Positions 1 to 11,434 of a DNA stretch of 64,000 nucleotides are shown here, one piece after another. Positions within the stretch are counted from its first letter, which is position 1. The number at the start of each line of letters is the position of its first letter. The stretch is from Protea cynaroides (lineage: Eukaryota; Streptophyta; Magnoliopsida; Proteales; Proteaceae): contig CM053269.1 of NCBI GenBank assembly GCA_028583415.1, forward strand, positions 78,669,567 to 78,733,566, read 5' to 3'. A model generated the notes under the pieces. The model ran no database searches, was not told the DNA's origin, and was given only the letters and a program-made list of their open reading frames with translations. The translations under genes and the position numbers were made by a program.

Positions 1-359
1 ATCTCCATACAATGTATAGAACACAATGGTACAAATAAAAAGGAGTAATAAACATATCCGTTCGCTGAAGATTGTTCTCCGTCGAATTTTGCTGTGATTC
101 GAGTCTTCTACAGTCTCCGACAGATTCCTATGCTTCTCTCTGATTATGGGAACAGGAGAGGAAAAGTTACCGTGACTGCAGGGACTCTAATCAATGGTAT
201 ATATAAGAATACCAAACCCCAAACCTGGTTTAGTCCCACAGTGAACCAGTTTGGTTCATCTCATAATCAGACTAAAATTAGTCCACCTGTAAGTTGGACT
301 CCCACTGAACAACTATCAAACCGATATTATATTTAATTGTAGCCCACTTATATCTTACA
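1..359 (-). repeat. copia-1 3' LTR (partial)
   Basis: Direct repeat of 8819-9177 with a handful of differences. The right-hand terminus is ..TTACA at 355-359, giving TGTAA on the element strand. The other end is beyond base 1. Confidence 0.92.
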
Positions 360-373
360 TTCTCCCACTTGGG
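360..373 (-). other. copia-1 polypurine tract
   Basis: Read on the minus strand, this purine-rich run (AAGTGGGAGAA) abuts the 3' LTR. This is the position expected of the plus-strand primer of an LTR retrotransposon. Confidence 0.75.
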
Positions 374-899
374 CTACATTAATTATAAATCACCAATTGG
401 TCAGTGTGGCCATGGAATCCAATTACAAAACCCATCATATACTTTGATCCAGTCACCTAGCTTACCAATGTCGAACAACAGCGGAAAGTACACCTCAACA
501 ATAAGCGTACAACCTTTTGTCAGTCACATACAAAGGTTTGCTTAACAACATGAACCGCCTTAAGATGAATGCATGAAAATATAATTTCCTGTGAGTCTTG
601 AATTGCCTTGATATACCTCACAGGCAATAAACCTTAATATTGACCGTAGCAACCCGCCACATATCCTTTTGGTCAATATCACTCTTTGGCACACCGCCTT
701 GAACTATGGCTAAAACTACCCCGTTCATATGGCTTAATACCGCCCTTTATCAATGACATGTCATGTAAATGCAATACAGCAATGATAGCAATGAATAAAT
801 GCTGAATAAAAAATAACCATGGTATTCATTAATAATCATGTCTAGACAAAATCAAAACATAAACAAAGTTTATATAAAGCACAAGTGAAAAATCTATCA
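374..899 (-). other. copia-1 3' untranslated region
   Basis: About 530 bases between the pol stop and the polypurine tract. No reading frame or other feature is recognisable here. Confidence 0.6.
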
Positions 900-2683
900 C
901 TAACTAATGACATCGAAAGACTCAACAACACTCATGCTCGACACATGGTCCTGGAAAAACTTCACTGGCAAAACCTTTGTCAGAGGATCTGCAATCATGT
1001 AAACCGTCGAAATGAGCTCAACTGTGATGTCTTTAGAAGCGATCTTTTCCTTCACCAGCAAAAATTTTTATTCTATGTGTTTAGAACCACCACATTTATC
1101 ATTATTCTTTGCAAAGAACACTGCAGCACTGTTATCACAGTGTATCAAAATAGGTCTAGTAATAGAATCAACAACTTTTAAGCCAGAAATAAAGTTCTTC
1201 ATCCACATGGCTTGACGAGTAGCTTCATATAAAGCTACATACTCTGCATGCTTGGTCGATGTAGCTATAAGTGTCTGCTTAGCACTCCTCCAAGAGATGG
1301 CACCTCCTGCAAATAGAAAAACATATCCTGAGGTAGACTTCAGATCATCAGTGTAACCAGCAAAATCTGCATCGGAATATCCAACTACCTCAAGTGTAGT
1401 ACCACTACGATATATGAGCATATAATCCCTGGTCCTCTTTAAATATCTCATAACCTTCTTTGCTGCTGTCCAATGAGTAGGACCAGCATTAGACTGAAAA
1501 TGACCAAGGACACTCACTACAAAGGCCAAATCAGGTCGAGTACAAACTTGTGCGTACATCAAACTCCCTACTGCAGAAGCATATGGCTTATTATTCATAA
1601 AGCCTTTTTCAAAATCATTCTTTGGACATTGTTCCTTATTTAACTTATCTCCTTTGCTCATGGGCAAATCCCCACCTGAACAGGTAGATATATTGAACCG
1701 CTTGAGAACACGATCAATATATGCTTTTTGAGATAGCCCCAGTAGTCCCCTTTTTCTGTCTCTACATATCTCTATGCCAAGTACGAAGGTACTTTCTCCC
1801 ATATGATTCATTTCAAAATTTTCAGACAGGAAACCTTTAGTCTCAACAAGTAAGCCCATATCGCTGCTAGCCAACAGGATATCATCAACATATAAGACAA
1901 GAAAAATATACTTACTCCCACTGATCTTCATGTAGATGCATTGATCAGACAAATTTTCAATGAATCCAAAAGAAGATATAATCTGATGGAATTTATATTC
2001 CATTGCCTCGAAGCTTGCTTTAGTCCATAAATAGACTTCTTAAGTTTACAAACCATATTTTCCTTATCTTTTTCCTTAAAACCTTCTAGTTGGACCATGT
2101 AAACTTCCTCTGCCAAATCTCCATTTAAAAATGCTATCTTTACATCCATTTGGTGCAGCTCTAGATTAAAATGAGCTACCAATGCCATAATAATTCTGAA
2201 TGAGTCCTTCTTAGAAACTGGAGAAAATGTTTCCACGTAATCAATTCCTTCCCTTTGTGTGAACCCTTTAGCTACTAATCTTGCTTTGTAGCGCTCAACT
2301 CTACCTTTGGAATCACTCTTAATCTTGTATACCCATTTTGAGCCTATGGGTACACAACCTTTAGGTAAATCCACAAGTTCGCATACCTTATTATGGTCCA
2401 TTGATATCAACTCATCCTTCATTGCATCTAGCCATTTAGATGCATCGCTACCATTTATAGCATCCTAAAAACTTGTAGGATCTTCTTGCTGTCCGATATC
2501 AAAATCATTCTCAGTTAAATAAATTACATAATCAGAAGAAATAGCTGACTTACGAGGCCTTGTGGATCTCCTTAATTCACCCTCTGGCTCTACAATATCA
2601 ACAGGAACATCAGCCTGAATAAGGTCCTGAGGAACAACAGTCTCAGACATCTCCATCACAGGTTCTTCTGGAATGATAGGTTG
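900..2683 (-). pseudogene. copia-1 pol, reverse transcriptase and RNase H part (broken)
   Basis: The minus-strand translation shows a copia RT: the start of the domain with SKWVYKIK and RYKARLVAKGFTQ, then YVDDILLAS as the catalytic YxDD-type box. The RNase H that follows has SDADFAG, an AEY glutamate, HCDNSAA and SKHIE. The C-terminal copia signature IADPLTK is still readable around 960-1000, and the natural stop is at 900-902. Defects are a TAG at 2465-2467, a frameshift near 2003-2040 and a TAA at 1068-1070 straight after SKHIE. The frame is cut at 2683 by solo LTR A1 and resumes at 4969. The enzyme would copy element RNA into DNA in virus-like particles; this copy cannot. Confidence 0.92.
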
Positions 2684-3042
2684 TGTAAGACCCGCACGCC
2701 ACGAACCCGGCCTAACCTTACATTTCATGTCGGGACCCGTCTACATATCGACCAAGTGTGTGAAGAAATCCAAGACCCAATATGAAAATTTACCCAAAAA
2801 CAGTCAAAATGAGGGTAAGGTCGCATGTTTTAACAGGCAGGTCCAACCCTCCCATCGACCCTCACCATCGATCCTCAACCATGGGTCGCAGGGTCTATGA
2901 GTTGTCCGACCCTCCCATCGACCCTCACCATCGACCCTCGGCATTCGGGAAAAACAACACGAACCGAAAATTGAGAAACCTTCCTAATTTCAATTGGAAC
3001 CTTTCCTAAACTCAATGAGACTTATTTTGGGAGGTTTTGCCC

Positions 3043-3050
3043 TATAAATA
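3043..3050 (+). promoter_or_regulatory. TATA box of LTR A1
   Basis: TATAAATA followed by GGACGTCCCT, a context repeated at the same place in most LTRs of this family in the window. The likely transcript start lies about 30 bases downstream. Confidence 0.7.
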
Positions 3051-4575
3051 GGACGTCCCTAAGCCTCTTTCACTCCTTTTACAACCCTAATTGGATTGAG
3101 AGAAAGAGAAGAGAAGAAGAGAAGAAAAACTTGAAGAAAAGGCTAAGGAAGAAGAGGAAATTCAGAGGAACTCTGAATCTCAGCAAACCTAAGGTATGAA
3201 TACGTTTCCCATGATTTATTTAAGACTTTAGAATGGTTTATGAAGAGGGTATGACTTAGAAGAAACCCAAATCATCCATCTATGGTTTCGTTTCAATGGA
3301 AACCATGGAGGAGATCATTAAAACCATGTAGGTGAATAAAGTATAGTTCTAAACCATAGAACATGTATAGAATGGATTGTGGAAGTAAGCCATAGGACCT
3401 AACCATGAAAGAGAGAACGAAATCTGATATTTTCGACTCAAACCATGGAGGGTCGCACCTAGGGTCAATGGCAGATCCGACCCTAGCATCGACCCTCAGT
3501 GTTCGAAAAGTTCAGATTAGGGGGAGGGTCGCACCCAGGGTCGATCATGACTCCGACCCTACCTCCGACCCTCAGTTTACAGAATGGTTTTTAAATTCTG
3601 AATAAATTCTAATTAAATTTTATCGACTTTGTTAGGTCTTCTAGAAATATAATAACATTATAAAGGTGATTCTAAAGCTTGGAAAAGTATCTATTAGCAA
3701 GCTAAGGTGAGGAACCTTAACTCCAAACTAAATTGGTTAATAATAAACTATTTTTCTATTTCTTGAGTCTTATGCTATGCTTGATTCTATGCGAATATGT
3801 TTGTAATGTGCATACAGCATGCCATCCAATATTTCTATTACTTGGTCATGCATATTTACTTTATTGTTTATAACATGATGATGATGATGATGATGATAGG
3901 AATAGGCATGTGCTTGTATGTGTGTGGTTGATGTGCTTGATGCGAGCGAGTATCAGGGGAGGTGTGATGAGAGCATCAATAAACGTTAACCTTTGGCGGG
4001 TCTCAGCACTTTAGCTCTATCTCTAACTCAAGTCTTGTGCATTGGCATCGTCGTATCGCCATTACTTTAGCAGAACTATTATGTCGTAGAGTATCAGGGG
4101 AGGTGGTCTCGGTCCTTATAGTCTCTGACTCTACCGGGGGACCTTAGCTCTATCTCTATGGACATTCTGAAGGATGCTGGGGTGAGGCCTTGGATACACT
4201 GTTTGGCATTAGGATTGGTTAGTTGCAAGCCCAGTTTGCAACCCTCGCCAACAGGGGCTTACGTGTTGGTATGGCACTATATAGCAATAAACGTAACCTT
4301 TGTTATATAATGTTCATGATTGGGTGCATGTGAGTTGACGATAAACGTGATCTTCGGGTAACATCACACACTCGTGTATAGAGGCGGAGTCAATAAACGC
4401 GACCTTTGGCTACCTAAACCTTTCTATTGCATACTGCAAACTTTAAACCGGACCAAAGATATAAATTGATTTTTTGCATGCATATGTATTGTTGCATTGT
4501 TTTGGCTACTCACTGAGCTCAAGTTGGAGAGCTGACCCTCGTGCGCGCAAATCTTTTTAGTTTATGATATTGCAG

Positions 4576-4697
4576 GTACTATGATTGAAGACTATGTCTA
4601 CATGCCAACATACGAACGGGTGGAGGCTACGAATGAGAAAGTTGTGGAGGACGAACATGGTTCGTTAAGCGAGCGTTTCAACGATGGATACGTTTAG
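4576..4697 (+). CDS. LTR terminal mini-exon frame, copy A1 (divergent)
   Basis: A 122-nt open frame after an acceptor-like TTGCAG, with the first codon split by the splice site. It keeps the shared N-terminal pattern (V/I)EDY and exactly the same length as seven other copies. Its C-terminal half is divergent and lacks the CEC..C motif. An in-frame ATG is the third codon. No product is known. Confidence 0.35.
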
Positions 4698-4968
4698 TGT
4701 TTAGCTTTCGTATTTGGATATTGTAATATGTATTAAATTATGTTTTGGTTACTTGAAAATAAATGGAATATTAATTATTTATCATGATTAGACCTCAGTT
4801 CATTATCTATAAGACTTCCGCTATTTATTTTATTACCTCTGATTAATGTGGAATGTGTTTTGGTTTATCATATGTGGTAGCCTATTTTGAGATCCTGGTT
4901 GAACCGTTGGTTTGTTGACGGTTCATCACACCGTTCCGAATGGTGCGGAATTGGGGTGTGACAGGTTG

Positions 4969-5982
4969 CACCTGTAACTGAGGAATTTCAGTGACATCCT
5001 CTACTTTAACCTCATCAAAATCTAGATTTCTTGGTTGAAGCATTTTCTCAGCATCTTCAATAAACCTGGCATGAATGGTTTCCACTATCCTATTTATAGA
5101 ATTAGGACAATAGAATCTGAACCCCTTAGATCTGTCTGGATAACCCACAAAATAACAACTCACTGTTCTAGAATCAAACACCTTTTCTTGAGGATTATAC
5201 AGTCTTGCCTCTGCTCTGCAGCCCCAAACATGGAAATGATGCACAATAGGTTTCTTACCAGTCCAAAACTCAAATGGTGTCTTTGGAACTGATTTACTTG
5301 GTACTCTGTTAAGAATATAGGCTGCAGTCTTTAATGCCTCACCCCATAGGGATATAGGAAGATTAGTATTACTCATCATGCTCCTCATCATATCTTTGAG
5401 AGTTCTATTTCTCCTTTCTGCTACTCCATTTTGCTGTGGAGTACCAGGCATAGAGTATTGACGTATTATACCTTGATCCTGTAAATACTTGGCAAAAGGA
5501 CTAAGATGTTGATCAGTATCACCTGGTCTCCCATAATACTCACCTCCTCTATCAGATCTAACAATCTTAATCTTCTTTGATAGATAATTCTCTACCTCAG
5601 CTTTGAATATCTTGAAGACATCCAAAGAACTTGATTTATCAGATAAGAGATATATATAACCATAGCGAGAGAAGTCATCAGTAAATGTAATAAAATATTT
5701 ATGTCCTCCAAGTGTGGGAGTAGAAAAAAGGCCACAAATATCAGTATGAATCAAATCTAACAATCCCTCGCTACGGGCAGCCTTCATCTTCCTTGACCTT
5801 GTCATCTTTCCTTTTATACAGTCAACACATACATTCATATTATCATAATTCAAGGATTTCAAAACACCATCCTTCTCAAGTCTCTTCATTTTGTCTATAG
5901 ATATATGTCCCAAACGTCTATGCCAAAGGGTAGCAGAATTTTCACCCAGTTTAGAGCGTTTAGAACAGACATTCATAACCAT
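4969..5982 (-). pseudogene. copia-1 integrase (frame interrupted by LTR A1)
   Basis: The minus-strand protein has the zinc-binding HHCC module (LWHRRLGH, then CVDCIKG) and the DDE core of copia integrases. The three acidic positions are seen in HTDICG, RSDRGGEY and NGVAERRNRTL. The WGEAL and FEFWTGKKP segments typical of copia integrase C-termini follow. The frame is open from 5982 to the insertion point, where it is cut by solo LTR A1. It is offset from the upstream gag-protease frame, so one small indel near 5985-5997 separates them. The role would be joining the element's DNA ends into the host chromosome. Confidence 0.93.
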
Positions 5983-5996
5983 GAGGGGAACATTAA

Positions 5997-7286
5997 TTAA
6001 TTTATAAAGCCATCAATAACAACACCATTTCCAACAACACAAGAATTATAAGACAATTGAAAACCTTCTTGATTAAAAATTAAACCATAGCCTTTCTTGG
6101 CAAGTTTAGAAATAGAAATCAAATTCCTCTTCATAGAGGGAACATAAACAACATCTTCTAAATCAATAAAAATATCAGAATCTATATAAATCCTAATTAT
6201 CCCTATGGCCTCCACATCGACTTCTACTCCATTCCCTACAAACACCTTCACCTCATCCTTGCTTGGCGTCCTCCTAGATAGAAACCCCTGCAATGAATGA
6301 GTGACATGAATGGAGGAAGCCGAGTCAATCCACCAAGAATCCACAGGATCATCAATATGTAAGGATTCAAAGCAAACAAGAGAGAGGTAAATACCAGATT
6401 CCTTCTTCTTCTTCTCCAGGTAGGACAATCTATTTCTGCAGTCCTTCTTCATGTGTCCTTTCTTGTGGCACCAAAAACATTCTGTCTTTGAAAGATCTTT
6501 GTGGTCTTGATGTTCTACATCCCCTCTAGGCTTGTCATATGGTTTCTTCCCCTTCTGAGAATAAACCTTTCCTTTTCTCATGGGTCCATAACTAGGTTGT
6601 TTTCCCTTTCCTCTGTAAGGGTATTTCTTATAGGTTGTGGCACTGACACTTTCACTTTTATCCTTTTTCAGTCTAGTCTCATCTTCAACACATATACCTA
6701 TAAATTCATTGAATGACCATGGAGTAACTGAAGTATTGCTAGCAACTTTAATCTGAGTGTACTTTTCAGGTAAAGCATTTATACATAAATGAATCAGAAA
6801 CTCATCATCTACAGGGTGTCCCATATCCTTAAGTTTTTCAGCTGCACCCTGCATGTCAACAATCTGATCTCTAAGACTAGCTTCACCATCAATTTCGCTA
6901 GTAGTCAACTTTGCCATTAAAGCTCCCCTTTCACCTTTGTCAGAAACTTCGTATTTATCTTTGATAGCTTTCAAAAATTTCTTTGCATTCTCTTTTTCTG
7001 TAATACTGTTCCTAACAGTTTCAGGTACAGTTCGCTTAATTATAAGCATGCATTTCTTGTTGGCATTGGTCCACCTTTCCATTTTTAGTTTTTCCTCTGG
7101 GGTACTATCAGTAGTAAGTTCAGCAGGTTTATCATCTGTAACAGCTATGTCAAAATAATTTAACCCTAGAGTAATCTCTAATTCCTCCCTCCACTTTTTA
7201 TAATTCGATCCTGACAGAATAGGAATAGCAGACATATCGATTCTAGTGGAAGACATCCTGTTATGTAATAAAAAACATGAGTTCAA
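5997..7286 (-). pseudogene. copia-1 gag and protease start (429 codons)
   Basis: An open minus-strand frame. The Gag part has the usual copia pattern (LSGSNYKKW near the N-terminus), a basic stretch and a zinc knuckle CFWCHKKGHMKKDC (CX2CX4HX4C, near residue 270). The protease starts around residue 325 with WWIDSASS. The usual catalytic triad is Asp-Ser/Thr-Gly, so glycine appears replaced by alanine here. The stop at 5997 arises from a frameshift before integrase. The first in-frame ATG is at 7286; a second at 7256 (MSSTR) fits the family start better. Confidence 0.88.
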
Positions 7287-8718
7287 TTCATTAAATCAGT
7301 ACCAGCATGTGAAAATACTCATGTTAACATACAATATATGCTAGCAAATATGTATATGTTTACAAATGCAAGCATCAATATACCTCCCTAGAGTCAACCG
7401 AAACTACAAACTTATCCTTTGGGACAAGAATGCACTGGTCCTCTAGTATCTGTGCAAAACTGCGAAAGAATAAAAACCTTCAGGAATCCCATCACCTTTG
7501 GGTGTCTGAAAAAACCCTAAGTTAAAACCCTTTCAATCTGGTGCATGATTATCCTTTAACTTTGGCAACGCCACCTTTGGGTGGACATTGTCTTCTTTGA
7601 CTGCCAGAGGTGTAAGATATCTTGAGCTTTGAGAATGTCCTAATGCAATCAGGAATGCCACTTTGGTGGAACCAACCCAATTCCATTATGACATTAACAA
7701 AACCCTACTTGCAGTTATTTAGTGGGAATAAATAACCATGAATTACATAATTAACATGTTACCATTCATAAATCATGCACATATGCTCATCAGTTTATTT
7801 GGGACAAGACAGACTGAACAATATGCAATAAAAATTGCGAAACATGTTCCAAATGATTGGTTTTTAACAAAATATATGTCCCAAAGTCAACAAACATACT
7901 CATATAAAATATTAAAGTGAAGAGCAAGACGAGACAAAACCGCCAGAAAAAACCACGTCGAAATTCGATGCTCCACGCGCCCTCACACGCCTTTTAAAGG
8001 CGACGGGTGGTTTCACTCGCTGGGAGCCGGTTTGGTCCGACTGAACCGCTAAACCGCGGTTCGAATCTCAGACCACGGCTCAGTCCACGGACCGCTGTCG
8101 CGTGACGTCATCGCGCGGCCCGAATGGTCTGGATCAGAACTGAACGGTCGAACCTGGTCTAATATTGGCCGGACCAAACCGGTCCGGTCCGACCAAATGG
8201 GTTTTCGGATCAACTTTCAGGGTCAAAATTTCGGGTATACGGGTCAAAAAAATCTGGGCCATGGATATGGTATTCAGGTCTCGGGTCGGTTCACCGGGTA
8301 CAGAAACAATCTTTGGGTCAACCCGACCCATTTCGAGTGAGTTGATGCTGAGTTAACTCGCCCGGCCTCCGGTTCGACTCAGTGAGACAGGTTAGGGTTT
8401 CCGAGTCTCGCCCAGTCGACCCGGCGACGATTCGCCGCCGTTTTTTTTTTTTTTTGGAATAACTGTCAGCGCGTGAGATTCACGCGCTTTTTCCGACCGC
8501 ACGTCCGGTGGAGTCCGGCAACGATTTTTATATCGTCGGACTCATCTTTTCGAGATCTTCAATCCGACATACAATACCACCAATTTCATCGGTTAGAAAA
8601 ATTTATACCAATATGATTTCGTATTTGGGAAAATTCCAAAAATATGATTTTTAATCAATCAACCAGGTCCGAAACAAATACTATTCTTAGTTCATTGATT
8701 CTATACTTGTATGGAATT
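7287..8718 (-). other. copia-1 5' leader
   Basis: Untranslated region between primer site and gag. The part nearest the LTR (about 7960-8560) is unusually GC-rich with repeated CCGGT/GGGTC words and contains a T run around 8440-8456. No frame with a recognisable product is present. Confidence 0.6.
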
Positions 8719-8732
8719 GTTCCGATACCAAT
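8719..8732 (-). other. copia-1 primer binding site
   Basis: On the minus strand TGGTATCGGAAC lies just inside the 5' LTR. It matches the 3' end of initiator Met-tRNA (TGGTATCAGAGC) at 10 of 12 positions. Confidence 0.8.
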
Positions 8733-9177
8733 TGTAAATTTCTTTTTGTCTCTTTGTGGGTTCTAGAATCAACCCATTCAGAGAAAACATCCCATTAAGG
8801 TTTACAGTAACCCTAGGATCTCCATACAATGTATAGAAACACAATGGTACAAATAAAAATGAGTAATAAACATACCCGTTCGCTGAAGATTGTTCTCCGC
8901 CGAATTTTACTGTGATTCGAGTCTTCTACAGTCTCCGGCAGATTCCTATGCTTCTCTCTGATTATGGGAACAGGAGAGGAAAAGTTACCGTGACTGCAGG
9001 GACTCTAATCAATGGTATATATAAGAATACCAAACCACAAACCTGGTTCAGTCCCACAGTGAACCAGTTTGGTTCATCTCATAATCAGACTAAAATTAGT
9101 CCACCTGTAAGTTGGACTCCCACTGAACAACTGTCAAACCGATATTATATTTAATTGTAGCCCACTTATATCTTACA
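8733..9177 (-). repeat. copia-1 5' LTR (445 bp)
   Basis: Bounded by TG (8733) and CA (9176-9177), with the primer site adjoining on the left. Bases 8819-9177 repeat bases 1-359. It would hold the element promoter, but no unambiguous TATA box was found. Confidence 0.92.
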
Positions 9178-11434
9178 GATTGAAGAAACAAAAGAATTTT
9201 CAGATTTTTGTGGGTAAAACAGCCATTTTAAAGCAAATCACAGACTCAAAATTGACGATTGATTTGACCGGAATGTCTTATATGTTCAATATTGTAGGCT
9301 GGCCGTGGAAACGGGACGATGCGATGGAGACCCATGGGTGAATAATTGTTTTGCCCATGTCTCTGATCTAACTCCATATACGATGGAGCCAGAACTCAAG
9401 CTCAGATTTTTAATCAGACAACCCTATTTTTCAAGAAGGTTTACAGATAAAAAAAGAGATTGAAAATTATTCGTGAAAAACAAGAATATCAAATCCGAAG
9501 ACAAGACACAAAATCCCTAAAAAATAAATCTATAAGACTCTAAAACCAAAAAGAACCTTTGAATCACCATGAAATCCAAAGGAAAAAAAAAATCTGAATC
9601 CCAATATCTACAATCACTACTAAAAGAATGGCAAGAAAAAATCATCACCTGCATAACGATTCTCCTTCACTCCTCTTCCTCTTCTTCTTCATTTTTTTTA
9701 AGTCAGTCACTCTTCTAAAGGTTTATTTTGGTCATTAAAAAAATATTGGACTCCCACCATTAGCATCTAATAGAATATTCCTAGTAGCATGAGTCTATTT
9801 TTATTTTAATAGTGTTTTTAGGGGAGGTATTTGTCTTTTTTCCAAAACTTGGGTGTTCAACTATTGTTAAGGTAAGTTACAGGAGAGGTAATTGTCTTTT
9901 TCCCTTTATAATAATATCATAAACAGTTAGGCATCATATTTTCTGAATTTATTTGTGTTATATATTACAAGTTCATCCATATTTTTGGCGTAATGAGGCA
10001 TTTTGACCTATTTTGCTCTAATTTATTTAGAAAACCATAAACAAGGATATGATTGCATCACATCCATTCATAGGGCATATTTTGTGATATTGATCTCTCC
10101 TAAGATCACTTCCATGCATAGTGATTAAGGATGTCAAAAATGAATTCAAATTGAACCATTTATATCGAAATTGTGAAACCGATTATTAAACAATTCTATT
10201 TTAGTTTCAAAAATAAAATCGTTTAAACCAACTATTTGACACCGTGAAAACCGACTCAGGCTTTACTTTAATTTCCTAGTGCAAAATGTCTATATTTGTA
10301 GAAATAAATTTTATTTTAATGCTTTCCACATAGTATACTTCTAAATCATTAATTAGTCCACTTTCATATATGATTAAAAATAGTTGAAAAAATTACATGT
10401 ACTACCCCTGACCTTTGGCATAATTACACCTGCCACCTAGTCGTTTCTGACAATTACACACGCTCCCATTTAATTGACAGAAGAAACCCAATTTTTTGAA
10501 GGACTGTTATACCCTTATATTTTGAAGGTAAAAAAAAATGACATTTACCATTCTAACATTCTATACTAATAAAAAACCAGATCGTAAGACTCTATTTCAC
10601 TCACAACAAACACGAAAGCCTTATGTGACTGACTGCTCAACTCAGGATCTCCGACGAGAAGAACCGACCTGAGGACTCCGGCGATGACATCGAAGTTAAA
10701 CCTGAACCTCCAGTGAAAACATCGTACGGGCTGATATGTGGTGAGAACAACACCCTTGAACATCGAACCTGAACCTGAACCTTCGTTTTTTGGTTCCTAG
10801 CTCAGGTAACAAGATAATGGGGAATCTAAAAGCCAATGCTTCCTCTTCTAAGGTTTTTTTGTAATTTTTTTGGAAAATTTTCATATATATACCATTAAGG
10901 ATTGGTAACCTCATTAACCCCCACAAGATTGCAAAAACCTCAATCATACCCAACTAATTGACGAAATTATTGAAATACAGTTTTACCCTTCATATTAAAA
11001 ATTGAAAAATTAAAGAAGTATGTTGAATGACTAATTTGACCTTTGTAATGGAACTTATATTTTGTTTCTCTCTCTCCCTCATTTTCACTCTCACCCAAGC
11101 CCTAACCCAAGTCCCATTTGCGGCGTTGGTTCCCTCTACGTTGTTGTCCACAGCGGCATCCCATCTCCGGCATCCCATCTCTGGCCTCCTATCTCCGGCA
11201 TCCCATCACTGGCCTTTTATCTCCGGCATCCCATCACTAGCCTCCTATTCCTTCACGAAAGTCTGGTTTTTGAACCTATAAAAAGGGTCATCTGGGAAAA
11301 AAATCTCACAAAACCTATATTTAAGCCCATGAATAGTGGTTTTGTTAGGTGGTAAATACACTATGTGTATCTCTAATGGTGGTAATGAAGAATCTGTCTG
11401 GATCATGATGTTGGTGGTTTCCTGCCTCCTACTC
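9178..11434. other. Unassigned DNA with no recognised gene
   Basis: AT-rich sequence flanking copia-1. Short frames here have no recognisable motif. It includes homopolymer runs and one short tandem repeat (11140-11250). It may be old, decayed transposon sequence; nothing in it can be assigned. Confidence 0.5.
11140..11250. repeat. Short tandem repeat (CATCCCATC units)
   Basis: Three to four degenerate copies of a unit of about 28 bp containing ATCTCCGGCATCCCATC. Confidence 0.7.

Larger units (their letters stand above)
2684..4963 (+). mobile_element. Solo LTR A1 of the Tekay-like gypsy family, inserted in copia-1 pol
   Basis: A 2280-bp TG..CA unit starting TGTAAGACCCG and ending GGGTGTGACA. 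It is flanked by a perfect 5-bp duplication GGTTG (2679-2683 and 4964-4968). It has the full LTR layout without internal domain: GGTCGA-rich region, TATAAATA at 3043-3050, leader with a GT donor at 3194, then the shared LTR body. A solo LTR with intact duplication implies LTR-LTR recombination after insertion. It is younger than copia-1, which it interrupts. Confidence 0.95.
1..9177 (-). mobile_element. Ty1/copia LTR retrotransposon (copia-1), left end cut by the window edge
   Basis: A minus-strand copia element with the order 5' LTR (8733-9177), primer site, leader, gag-protease (5997-7286), integrase, RT-RNase H (down to 900), polypurine tract and 3' LTR (1-359, incomplete). Integrase before RT is the diagnostic copia order. 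The two LTR pieces are nearly identical over the shared 359 bases, so insertion was fairly recent. Pol is disrupted by solo LTR A1 (2684-4963), by a frameshift between protease and integrase, and by stops in RT and RNase H, so the copy is defective. The target duplication cannot be confirmed because the left end lies outside the window. Confidence 0.93.

Noticed and set aside
2673..3009. Plus-strand frames at the left end of LTR A1
   Set aside because: They arise from the GGTCGA/CGACCC repeats, are not conserved in other LTRs, and one starts in the flanking copia sequence.
10380..11010. Possible inverted-repeat ends of a DNA transposon
   Set aside because: I compared both AT-rich flanks in inverted orientation and they do not match beyond short A/T runs.
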